From assembly GCF_031877795.1 (NCBI RefSeq), contig NC_133971.1, positions 90,164,704-90,228,703 of the forward strand: DNA of 64,000 nt, in the 5' to 3' direction. This document shows, in pieces, positions 12,554 to 24,100 of the stretch; position 1 is the stretch's first letter; each line of letters begins with the position of its first letter. This DNA comes from Strix aluco (lineage: Eukaryota; Chordata; Aves; Strigiformes; Strigidae). The position numbers and the translations under genes are program-made. The notes beneath the pieces were generated by a model that saw only the letters and a list, made by a program, of their open reading frames with translations, ran no database searches and had not been told where the DNA came from.

Positions 12554-12715
12554 AGTTATCATGAGCACAGGCTTTTGGTTTTGGAAGATAAGTAATGCTC
12601 CAGTGACCAAATTACAGGAGTGGAAGTCAGGAATCTTGTTTCTGTCATTAATCTGCTTTGTGACCAATTTCACTACCCCTACCAGCTTTCATCTGACCTG
12701 TCTGTTAAAGCAAGT
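12554..12715 (+). mobile_element. MIR/CORE-SINE-like element
   Basis: The order of matching blocks follows the MIR consensus as I know it: a head resembling gagcacaggcttt (12563-12576), then tggaagtcagga, then ctgctttgtgaccaa (compare gctgtgtgacctt), then tttcactacccct and catctgacctgtctgtt. The sense orientation and preserved order over about 160 bp make this the best SINE call in the window. It is old and heavily diverged. Confidence 0.6.
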
Positions 12716-14035
12716 GAGCCCCTGATATCAGAGGAGCCTATTTGATGCAATTATGAGTAATAACCATTAGGAGTCCATTTTAGGTTCAAAGGAGTCTTCT
12801 GATTGGATGTGTATTCAGTTTGCAAAATCATACCAGAAATTTATGAGTAGATTCTCTAAGAATATTGACAGGTTTTCTACTTGCTGTCCAAAATGTCATT
12901 GAAGGTAAAAATGGTATCTATTAAGTGAATTTGATCACCTCATGTGTCCTTCTGAGCCCCAAAACTGAAGTTTTAGTGTTCTAAGCAGGACAAAATACAA
13001 ACAGTTTTGGAGTGCCTAAACTGAGCGCAGGAAAAACAATCTTTTGAGAATTACAGCTAGAAAGCTTGAACTTGCCTGAACTGTTATTCTTTTTCACAGA
13101 GTAAGTTTTACTTAACAGAGTAGCAAGTCAAAATTCAGGAGGACTGAGAGAGTCTTCAGAGACACTAGGCAGTGTGGGTGATGATAGAAGATTAAATTCA
13201 GACCTGGCAAAGAGAATGATGCTCTCCGGCAGAAGAGAAGATTTTGAGTTACTTCATGATTCTTCCACAATCTTATCTGTCAAATTACCTGTAAACAAGG
13301 CCAGCTGTGGGCAAGTAGCAATTAAGTAAGGCAGCAGATCATTGGGGGTCCAGCAAAATGGCCAAAGTCATGTTGTTTATTTCCCGAATCTTTGAAAACC
13401 AGGTCTAGCTGCTGCAGCAGCAAGAGTAATATGGGTCAGCAGTTATCACTCTAAGGAGCTAGTCCCTCTCAGCAGAACTAATTGTCAAAGTCTTCTGTCA
13501 CATCTGCCATAAATGTCCCCCACCATCACCAAAGTCAGCAGATGCTCAGCTATTCTGGCTGTCCCTGTCCCTGCGTATGTGTGCTGGGAGGGTCGTGGCT
13601 CCCATCTGGGCTGCCTGCAGCGGTGAAGCTCTGATCAGTTCCTACCACAACACTCAGGAAAAAGATGTAGATACTTGCATAGTTGTACTTACAACATGTA
13701 AGTATGCATAAATAAGTAGATAGATAAAAGCAGTATTGTTTTAATGCTTCAGGCAATCCTGTACCCTTGCTTGAAATATTAAATTCGGTTCTGCTCGTAT
13801 ATCTTTATAAAGATATATGTAAAAGCAAAGTGATGGGATAAGTTAGTGCTGACTTTCCATTGCCCTGCTGTTCCATTGCTGCTGACATTTACCTGGTGCA
13901 GGGAATTCACAGTGGGTGCAAATAATTTTATTAGATGTGTTTTCTACCTCCTTTTCACTGTGTAGGGCAATACTGAATCAGCACAGATGATTTGTATGGC
14001 TAAAAGTATACTCTTAAGAAAGGCTGACGCTTGTT

Positions 14036-14061
14036 AATCTTGGGCTTGGTGGCCCAAGATT
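14036..14061. repeat. 10-bp perfect hairpin, 6-nt loop
   Basis: AATCTTGGGC at 14036-14045 and GCCCAAGATT at 14052-14061 are exact reverse complements around the loop ttggtg. It is a compact stem-loop in non-repetitive intergenic DNA. No flanking signals indicate an RNA gene. Confidence 0.75.
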
Positions 14062-14373
14062 CCTGTTATAAAGCATCTTGTTCATAAAAAATCTTAACAG
14101 CTTCATAAAAACTAAGTATTTTTGTCAAAAGGGACTTGTGGGAACTTCTGTCCTTCCCAGTTCCATTTCTGATTTTCCTTCTGTTTTCAAACAAAAAAGC
14201 AGCCCAAACTATCTTTGTAAGGATGCTTCAGGAAAACATGCCTTCTTTAAAATTTCCTGGAAAATAGGCTCAGTGTTCACACTTCTGTCCAGTTTTTAAA
14301 CATCTTAATAAAACGGGCTGAGTTAGAAGCTGGTCTGAAGCACAGCCTCCCAGCAAGTCTAGATAGAATAAGG

Positions 14374-14425
14374 TTAAACCAGATTGAGGTCTTAAAACCA
14401 GATTGGTTCATTTAAACCAGACTGG
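14374..14425. repeat. Three direct copies of a TAAACCAGATTG-like unit
   Basis: ttaaaccagattg (from 14374), taaaaccagattgg (from 14393) and tttaaaccagactgg (from 14411) occur at intervals of about 18-19 bp. The copies differ by one or two bases. The regular spacing suggests an old tandem duplication of a short unit. Confidence 0.6.
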
Positions 14426-15889
14426 GACCAGCTTTTTGTCAGCCTCAGCAGTTCTGCCACACCTCAGGACCTTTTATCAAATCTATGCCTCAGCAAATTT
14501 AAATGCTAGTTTAACTGCAGTTGTTAGTTAAATGACAGTTAATTACATTCTTGCAGCTCAGATTAATCGCTGTAGCATATGAGTACCTTACACATTGGAC
14601 AGGATGTATCTGAAATGTCTCTGGAAAAGCTGAGTCAGAGCAGCAGGTTTTCTCCTCAATGTGAAACCACCTTTCTGTCCTACAAAGGGCAAATCTGAGA
14701 ACGTATCAGCTCCCCAGTACTATCCTCAGTCACGGCAGGTGGCTCAGCTGGGCTGGTCATTGCCTTCCCAGGGGAAGGATCAAGAACTGCCTCATGACAC
14801 ATAAGAGTGGAGCCCAAAAAGTTGCTAAAGTAGCAGTATCACATTAAATAGCTGGGGGTTTTTTTCTACTATTATTAGACTACTATGATTGTGCCAGTTC
14901 ATCCCACAAGTACCAGACAGGAAGAAAATCCAAATTGCCCTAGTCCCTGTGTAAACTCCAATCCACATCCTAGAAAAGTGTGATTTTAAGAAAGTTCACA
15001 GTTGAATTACATCAAGTGATTGCTATTTAATTTGAGTGCAACGGCTTTAGAGTAATTGCACTGAAAAACCATCTATGCAAAATATGAATTCGTATTTTTA
15101 TTTATTTCACCTGGCAGTTTGTTTTGATGCCTTCTCTTCACCAGATTTATCAGTAGTCTGGAGATCCTCAAAGACCATTTGAGAAGTGGTACAGTTTTGG
15201 CAAGGGCTAAATCCTAGCAGAAGACTCTCTGAAACTCACTGTAAAGCTCTCCGTTCTGTTGCTCTACAGACCCTGCTTCACCATCTGCCTTGCAAATTGC
15301 ATTTTTGTTGCAGTATTTCACAAGTTTTAAAATATGGTTATTACGATCCATAAACCGGCTTTCACAGAGATTATTAATTAAGTCCAAAATATTGTACCGA
15401 CGTACTTTGTGAAATATGGCTCAAACGTCACAGCACTGCTGTCATTATAACCCATCTGCATAATATTAGATTGGAGCACTTAAAAGCTGTAAGTTTTTTG
15501 TTTGTTGCAGGGGGGGAGGTTTGTTTTGTTTTCCCTTGTAGCAGTCCAAGAAGTAAAACCTGGAGCCTTAAAGTCAGGTGGATGAGATAAATTGAAACGG
15601 ATCTTATTGCTCCCAAACACTCTCCTGGAAACAATGGCATCTTGACATTTTATCAGTCACTCATGCGGTCATTCTCAGCGGTATCAGCCAGAGCTTGAAG
15701 GATAGAGCCGTAAAGAAAGGATTGTCAGCCATAAACATTCCTCAAAACCATGAAAGCCACAAATGAAAGCTTAAGTAATGGAGGACGGAATACCCTTGAT
15801 ATTTCAACAATTACCTGCAACAACAGGCTTTGTTCAGAGCCCTGGCCATTTTTTCAAAAGCCTTTAGTTGTCATGGCCAGAATAGGAAA

Positions 15890-15916
15890 GGGGGGGGGGT
15901 TTGTGTGGAGAAAAAC

Positions 15917-15942
<26 letters not shown>
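15890..15942. repeat. G10 run followed by A26 run
   Basis: Ten G at 15890-15899 are followed by tttgtgtggag, five A, a C, then 26 uninterrupted A at 15917-15942. No processed pseudogene or SINE body is recognisable upstream of the A run, so it is annotated only as simple sequence. Confidence 0.85.
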
Positions 15943-15947
<5 letters not shown>

Positions 15948-17106
15948 GAAGAGAAGGATTAAAAGCTCTGATGTGAAAAGATAAATTTGAGTGGCTGCAT
16001 ATATGAGGAAGTTTATGGAAATTTTTCTTTTTTTTTTAAATCAAGATCTATTGCCAGATATTAGAATTATTAGGCTTGTAGTGAGACACTTTTTTCCCCC
16101 TTTTTTTTCCAAGAGATCATTAGAAAGACATTCATGCTGCTGAGCTGTTACCTCTGTGGCCATTTCTGATGTCAAATTATGGAGGAAAAAAAATGACACT
16201 TGCAAGCACATGGCAATTGAAGGGGCTTCAGTAATGGACAGAAGCAAGCAAATGGGAAAGCAAGAGTGAATTCAACTTCTTTACACATTGGAAAAATATA
16301 ATATTTCTGTGGAGGACAGAAAAAGAAGAAAAGCTAGTTTTAAATAGTCTTTGTGCCATTATTTCAGCAATTTAGAGCTCATGAAAACTAAATAAAATGC
16401 AGTGCTTGATATCCAAGTCAACCCAAACTCTGGAGGCAGCAAACATGAAAGGTTAAATGCTCTAGAAATTGCATTTGTAGAGTTTCTCAGTTTAGGAGAT
16501 TAATAGTTACTCAAAGCAATGGATAAATATTAGCAAAGGACCATTAGTAGAGAAAAACACATCAGTGAATCAGAGCTCCCCAGCTTATCAGATCAATTTT
16601 AAACAGGTTTATCTTGGACTTTTCTAGCACCTTAATGAGGAACAAATTGGTTTTTTACCCGTTTTTGTTTCCTGAGCGTTTGTTGACTTTTTGATGTTAC
16701 CTACATACAACCATTAATATAAATGGGTCAGTGGCATAAGAGTGTTAATTCCCTCTCCCCTGCAGGTTCCTGAATACAGTCATTTTATAAAAGTTCTCTT
16801 TTATTACTCTGTTCATGGTCACCTAAAGTTTAAGAACAAATGAGTTACTGTTGTTTAGTGATTCCTACTAAGGGAGAAAAGACCAAGTAATGAATGGAAA
16901 CAAGACCAGAAACAGGAGGCCAGCTTTTTTTTCCTTTTATCTATGTATATGTAGACAACAATATGAACAGCTAAATTAGAGCTTGTACACTGATGTGAGT
17001 GAGCCTGTGGCCAAAGAAAAAGAATCACACCCTGTGTTTGCAAGCAAATATTGAACCCAAGCAATTGAATAAGAAAGTTCCATTTTACCTTTTAGACCTC
17101 CAGGAG

Positions 17107-17108
<2 letters not shown>

Positions 17109-17142
<34 letters not shown>
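17109..17142. repeat. A34 homopolymer
   Basis: Thirty-four uninterrupted A follow caggagat and precede gagggagagtg. The upstream 130 bp show no recognised retroposed gene or SINE. Length is likely polymorphic and prone to sequencing error. Confidence 0.9.
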
Positions 17143-17146
<4 letters not shown>

Positions 17147-17492
17147 GAGAGTGATATTTGAAATACAGTCCTTGCTAAAGCAACAGAACACACTCATTGT
17201 ACTTTGTTAATGGTAGAGAAGAGAGCAAAGCAAGGGCATTCTTTCTTAACTAAACTCATTTTCTCATGTGTAGAAATCTGAGTCCATTTGAAATGCCCCA
17301 GTTCATGCCCCTGGCCTCTCACTGCCATCTCAGAAAACTACAGGTCCCCATAAATCTTGGACTATTTCTGACTCTGTGATGCGGATCTCTTAAACACTCA
17401 AGATTGTCTCTGATGATTCAAAGCACCCAGGGGAAAGAAACTGGAATGAACTTGGACAGCTAAACCTTCAAAGACATGCAGACTCCTGCCTC

Positions 17493-17570
17493 TGGGCTAG
17501 GCATCTCATTGACAATTGACTTCTGTGGGCTTCAAATGACAATTGACACCTAAATGCTTCTGTGGAGCTG
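17493..17570. repeat. Possible dispersed amniote repeat fragment
   Basis: The text ctaggcatctcattgac, then gacacctaaatgcttctgtgg, resembles a dispersed repeat of the form taggcacct...ttgacttcaatggg...acctaaatacctttg that I recall from sauropsid genomes. tgacaattgac occurs twice about 29 bp apart. Similar pieces appear near 4.3, 20.6, 27.04, 38.8 and 47.04 kb. Confidence 0.35.
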
Positions 17571-20500
17571 ACTGTAGGATCCTTTTCCCTGGGGTACCTC
17601 TGTTTGGAGTTCATAATATTGCTCTGCAAGATGGGAGCTGGGTTTTGCTTCTGACCGGCTGATTAAGTCTTGACGATCCATTACCCACCTTTGCTTTCAT
17701 TTGGCATTGTATGAGTTTGGTTTATTTAAATTGCTGCTTCCAAGGTTGAATTGCTCTATGCTACTGTTAACGAAGTCTCAGTCTTCTTTGGACACTAAAA
17801 AATGCTGAGGTAAGAAAATAGTTGTCATGGCCTTTGGATGTTGAGATGCTGGTGGTTGTTTTGGAAGGGTGCTGGAAGCTGTTTATGCCCTGAGGTGTCT
17901 GTGAGATGGAAAGTGGTTACTCTGTCGACCTGTAAAGTCTCATGGAAGAAGATGTCCCCACCTCCATGAGCACTTGTATATCTCTTAGATGAGGTATGTC
18001 ATGCAATCCCCTTCCACCCACGAACCTCACAGACTAGGGACATCTGCTCATTCTCCTCCCTTGATCCATCAGACACATAAACCTTGTAGATTCCTGCAAA
18101 AGTCTTATTTTAGATGAAACAGAACTTTTTACCAAAAAATTCCTAACAGGCTTTGACATCAGTAGTTGGTTTTAACCATGATTTGCATGTACAAGGTCTA
18201 ACAGGATAATGTAGGAAGCTCTTTTTATACCAATGCAGCTGTCAAGCCAATGCAGCTGCCCTTATACCTTTTCTTATAATCGGAATTGTCCAAGATCTGT
18301 AAATAATGATGCTGGCAAGTTTAGAAAACTTCTTTTGGATTCATATATTCTTCCTATTTTCATGACAAAACAACTGCTTTTTATGTGAATACTTCATGCT
18401 TTTATAGAGAGAAGAACAGTTTCCATGAGGTTAAGTGTTGCAGTGTAGGTCTGAGCAAGTTGAAATAGAGAATAACATTTCTACTTCCTCCAATGAAATA
18501 TACATCTTATCTTCTATGAAGACTTGTTTCTTGCTAGTCTCTGTCAGCAGGACCCATCAATATAATCGTGTTTTGCTGACCTGTGAAAGAGCTTCTGGTA
18601 ACCACTACTCAAGAGCTCCATTAAGACAGAATCATTTAAGCTGATTCCCTAACAATGCGAAACTTTTGTAAAATGAGTTTAGGAGGTTGATGCATTTTAT
18701 ATAACCAAATGCAACCATTTTGGGCCTGAACTTGTGAGCTGCTGAATAGTCTCAACTTCCATTAATGTTAAGACATGCTCAGCATTTTATGAGATCAATA
18801 TCAATGAAATCTAAAATCTTAAGATAATGTTTTAGTTACAGCAATAACAATAAAAGTGTACAGGAATTTGAAGACATTTCCAAAATAGAAGAAACAAAAC
18901 CTATGGCACGTTTATTCGTTACTGATGACAGTTTGCAGTTAAATCCTTGTCTTGCCTTGCCTTGCCTTCCTTACTCTTCTTTGGTCTTAGAGAACCTAGT
19001 AAAGTTCATCTGATTCATGACTTAATACATTTTTGACACTGTTCCTCAACAATCACCAAATATATTATGTGCTAATAATTACTCAGGCAGCTCTAGTTTT
19101 TATTAAGTACAACATAATGCAGACAGATGTAAGGACCAGTATCCAATGTAGATGAATCAGATCAGAAATCTAGCCTGGAAAGAATCCAGTCAGTTCCCTG
19201 TTTTCTCAGGAAAGCTTATAATTTAGTCCCACATATAAATGTACTGAACACTGTTTAAAGCCTTTCCAAGTCTAGTTGACTTCAACAGGGGACAAGTTCC
19301 AGAGCCATATTGCTCTAATAGATACAGTCCTTATCACCTTTTCCAGGCTAAATATATTAATTTCTAGTTTATCCCTATCAAAAAGGTCTTGGTGATACCA
19401 GTAATGCCTATGACATCTGAACCCTTAGAGTTTTAGACTTCTGGAAGATGTTCAGGATCCTCCATTCCTACTGACTGTAAAAGGCCTGGACAGACTCCAC
19501 CAGCCAGATCAGAGCTAGGATGCCTTCAAAATTACATTCCATCAGTATAAGTAGAAAAATCACTGCTAAGAAGCAGGTTAAATAATAGTTTGTGGGAAGT
19601 TATAGATAATTTCCCAAACAAATTCTTTCCTCTTGAAACTCCTAGGACTTCAACACACAAATCCCTCCTCTTTCTCAGGCTATTTATCATTTTTAGAGGC
19701 TATAAATTATACACACCAAGCACCAATTTTATACACCAACAACCATAACAATGCAGTTGCAAAACAGAACCCTCTGAAGGGTATGTTCCCTTTTCAAAAA
19801 GGGAAAGAAAGAATAATAATGCAGTGCCTAGGTCTGCAGTAACATTTTCCATTCAAAGATCTCATACCGGTTATAAAGGGGCCATTAACCTCATTAAACA
19901 CCTGTGAGACAGGATTCTAGCTATTATCTTCATTGCTTTCCATGAAAGGGGGGAGGGTGGGAGAGTACCTTAAGTTTGTATACCTTAAGGGGAAGTTTTG
20001 TAAATGTTTTCCACTCTTGCTATGACTGGTTCAACTCCAACAGTTTTAAGCAAATTCGGGAGCAAAGTGTTGATTGTTCTGAGCCAACATAGATTACATG
20101 TTATATAACATGCTGACAGCAATACTGGATAGATCAGCCTCCTAACACTGACCGACTGACTGTTGTTAGTATTGCCATTAAGTTAATGCGTAGGGTGGAG
20201 AGGTTGTCCCACAGAAATCAAAAGTGTATATCAGCAGCTTCTCTCAAGCCAGGGTATCACTGATGGAGTATGGGGTCTTCCACTGCCTGGAAAGGAATAC
20301 ATTTGTCTCTTGGGAGAGCTTCTCACAAATTGGAAAAAGGAAGTCACCCTCAACTCCCCACCAAGGGGGGGGGCCATCCTGAGTGAAGAGGGGCAACTTG
20401 CAAATCCAGGGCTGGCAGGATGACACCTTGGAGACACACTCTGCATCCCAGTTTTCCTTCTGGCTAGCTCTTGGTGAGTGCAGGTTAGCTGACTTCTGGA

Positions 20501-21029
20501 TCACAGGACAGACATACCTATCTTTCTCTAGTCACTGAGCAGCTATTATGACCTGGGATATGTATCAGGCTAGGTTTAGCCTTTCATGCTTGGTTTCTAG
20601 CTGGAAATGCCTACAACTGAGCTTAGGAGCCTGAGCTTTCACTATATTCAGTGTCAATTCAGTCAGTATCATATGGAGCCTACTCAATGCATCCTGAAGT
20701 GGATGCTGGCATTTGCCTAGCAGTAGCTCACCACACATGGTATGAACTAGTTCAAAGAACAGCTCTTAAGACTCCATTGACTGCACTGTACTGACTGCAG
20801 CAGACATATAGACCCACAGCTTATATGGAAATATTTACATCTAGGGGTCTGAATCTAGACCTGAATCTCACCTTGGATTGCACTGCTGCTGTCAGGCATC
20901 TATTTTTTTCAGATACTGAGATGCCAAAGTTAGCTGTCTCTGTCTTTCTCTGTGTGCTTATAGTCTGTGTAGCATTTTGTCTCCTGCTTTTGTTTTATTA
21001 ACACTATTTTTCACAAAGCTTGCTGGACA

Positions 21030-21136
21030 AACAGGCCTAGAGAGGCTGAGTTGCTTACTCGGGGTCACCAGCACAGAAACAGAATCCAAATCTCTTGCAT
21101 CTTCTGCTCCCAAATCATTAGGCATCACTTCCACAT
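21030..21136 (-). mobile_element. MIR/CORE-SINE-like fragment
   Basis: gagaggctgagttgcttact, then ggggtcaccagcacagaaacag, aatccaaatctcttgc and tgctcccaaatcattag follow the antisense order of a MIR tail (gaggctaagtgacttgcc, ggtcacacagc, gaacccaggtctcc, then ttaaccacta). The order is preserved over about 100 bp with many substitutions. Confidence 0.5.
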
Positions 21137-24100
21137 GTGGAAGACCCTTTTTCCATCAGAATTAGCTTATTTTCCAGAGAAAGTCTCCTCTGAAATGTCT
21201 CTCTGGCCATCTCCAGAGGCTGGTCATCCCCATTTGAAAATCATTCAGCTCAACTTTGATACTATCATTGGCTCATGGAGGTCATGCCATATTGTAACAT
21301 GCCTATCTTTCAACTTTGCCACTTTCTCTCTTTTTAATACTACATGTAGATGGTTACAAATCCTTAGAACATTACAGATGTGTTATATTCCCCTAGAAAT
21401 ACATAAGCTAATAAGCCATCTCCTAGATACCTGGAGTTTAAGTAATATTTAGGTTCAGATGGTGTTCAGGAGGAAATTTCCCATTTTTGTTTTACTTCAT
21501 AACAATTATGAAGGTCAGTCTCTGTTCACCGTCATTACCAAGTAAATTTCCTGATAAATGTCAAAATTACAGCACATGCAAAACGTCTGTTGCTTTACTT
21601 GTTTCATCATGTTTCTGCTCAAGAGTTATATCCTTTGTGGTGAGGACACTAAGGGAGTTTGCTGTTGAGGGATGTGAGACTGGTTCCCCAAACTCCAGCA
21701 TACCCATTGTGGTAAGAGCTGTACATGTGATGAGTCAGAGCACCCCTAAAGCACTAAACAGGCAAGTGAGACAAAAGATAAGAAAGGAAATGTCCACAGA
21801 GGTACCTGGCCAAAGTTATAGGCCAAGGTGAGAATGAAACATGAATCACAAACCTCTCAGCTTGTGTTTTTGCCACACGGTGAAATATGAAAAGGACTTG
21901 TTCATCTAGCCTTTCTATTTCAGTACTTATCACTACATGAGAGTCTTCTACCCTTTATCCAGACCAATGATACAGTTTTAAAGTTCCTGAGGTTTCTTCT
22001 GAACTTTCAGAAGTCAGAATGAGATGCAAAACAAAATGAGCCAGGAGAATGAAAATCCATTTGCTTTACCCTTACTGCAGAGGAAACATATGTATCATCT
22101 GCTGATTTTCCCCACGGAATGTTACATCATAGCTTTGCACTGTGCTCTTAAAAATGAACCTTCAGCCTACACCCTCTGCTTTTCTCCCTTCCACCTCCCA
22201 AATGCATGTAAAACCCTGAAATGTGTAGTCTTTGCTCTTTGTAAATATGCTTACGTGTGATATGAATTCAAGACTGAGCTGTGCTTTGCTTGATCTGGAA
22301 CTCACTTTGCCAAGAGGATGCAAACAAGAACATATAAGTGCTGACAGTTCTCCAATGCCATTTCCACAAATCCTCCTCCAGGGACAGATAAATAATGAAA
22401 CAACTCAATGGGAAATAACACTAAAGCATCTCAGCCCACAGAACCACAGGATATGCACCAGACACACATGGGTGAATGCAGAAACGCTGAGAACATTTAG
22501 TAACGCAGATAGGACTTTGGGAATCCTCATGCTTGTCTAGGCTAAGTGAAGCGTAAATCTGGAGTAAATGGAGCAACAGTGATGCAAACTGTCATAACAG
22601 ATTGAGAACCAGACTCAGAGCTCCTACCATCTACCTACATGATAGGAAAAATCTTCATCATTTCTGTATCAAGGCATATTTCTTGATATTTCCCTTTCAA
22701 ATGCCTACTCTGCCTGTTTTAGCAGTGCTGAAATGAAAAATATTCATCTTACATTTTCTACAGCTGACTCCCATTCTGCTAATTCAGTTATGCAAGACTT
22801 GACCCAAATGATTCCTCTCCCTTGATTTTTTTTTTTTTTTTTTTTTTACTACTTTGCTGATATTTGTAGGTCGTCTTTAAATCTGAGGCTGTCAGTGAAC
22901 TGAGTTTGATCAGGCACATTTTCACTCACAAGACTGTGCTGCCGAATTAGAATGGTAGAGTGTGCTCTCAGCTAAGTGCATTAAGTAAAACAGCATAACA
23001 GCATGCAGCATTTTAGACCTGTAACCTACAATTTCCCCTCCTGCCCAGAACTTATCAGGGAGATCTATTAACATCCTGCAAGCATAGGATTTTTCCATTC
23101 AGTCACCATTTCCTTTCCTATTCATTACTAACATGCTATTAACCATTTCAACCACTGCTAAGTGTTGACCTGATGTTTTCAGAGAAATATCTAAAATGAC
23201 TTGAGGACTGCCTTCCTGAGTGTTAAGTATTTCCTTAAACATCTTTATAACTACTATAAGAATATATATATTTTCTTCCTTATTTAGTAGGTAGCTTAGA
23301 CCCCTCTAACTATAGGGAGGCTATATACGGCCACAGACCCAGGCATGATTTCTAGGCCTTCTCAGACACATTAGTCTCCAAGATTGATGATTTAATGCTT
23401 GTTATTTCCATGATTGACTTCAGTTTTCTCTAAGCAGAAGACAACTGGAGGACCTACAGTCTTGCGCCACAGTCATTAAGCTGCACGTCATCCTCCTCTT
23501 CCCATTCTGAAGTTGTCTGTTGACTTCATTCTTCTCAGCCAGGGACATGGCTCTGATTTGAGACAGTGTTGTCAGTGGCCTAATTTTCTAACATTGGCTT
23601 TAGATATAAAACATCTCTTTTAGTTATCCAATACCATTTTTTGCTGCCAGAATGGCTATGGAGCAAACTGTAGGTTTCTTTCTAATATGATACCTGTTGT
23701 TCTTTGGGAGGTTTTCTGATTTTTATGCCAGACTTCAGTGTCTCGCTCAGATCCACCTTTAACAACAAGAGGCAGGAGAGGGTCTTAAACCTCTTAAAAC
23801 CAGTTTAAAAAGGAAATGCTTTTCATATAGCAGCTCTTCAGTTTTCATATAGCTCTTGCTCATTGTGCTTTGATCCTATTGATGCTGAATGCTCTCTTGC
23901 TATACCTCAGTGTGATATAATGGAAGGAACACCATGTGGTAGTCTGCAGAAAAGTCGATTAAACTAGCAGACATAAAACTGCAAACAGCTTTTACGCGTC
24001 ACTAATGGACTGGGACCGTTTGACTTTTATGATAGCTCAGAAAAACCTTACACACCTGAGGTGCTGTAAAAATAAGTAACAGTTAAAAACAGGGAGAAAT

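Larger units (their letters stand above)
12716..21029. other. Intergenic DNA, no gene found
   Basis: No coding gene or RNA gene can be supported. Contents include a hairpin at 14036-14061, a triple direct repeat at 14374-14425, G10 and A26 runs at 15890-15942, an A34 run at 17109-17142, and repeat-like sequence at 17493-17570. Sequence around 15000-15120 and 15340-15480 is AT-rich and non-repetitive and could hold conserved noncoding elements, but this cannot be judged without alignment. Confidence 0.6.

Noticed and set aside
15890..15942. Poly-A tail of a processed pseudogene
   Set aside because: No gene-derived sequence is recognisable upstream of the A26 run.
16976..17197. Phe-rich 'membrane' peptide on the minus strand
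   Set aside because: The hydrophobic run is the A34 homopolymer read in reverse.
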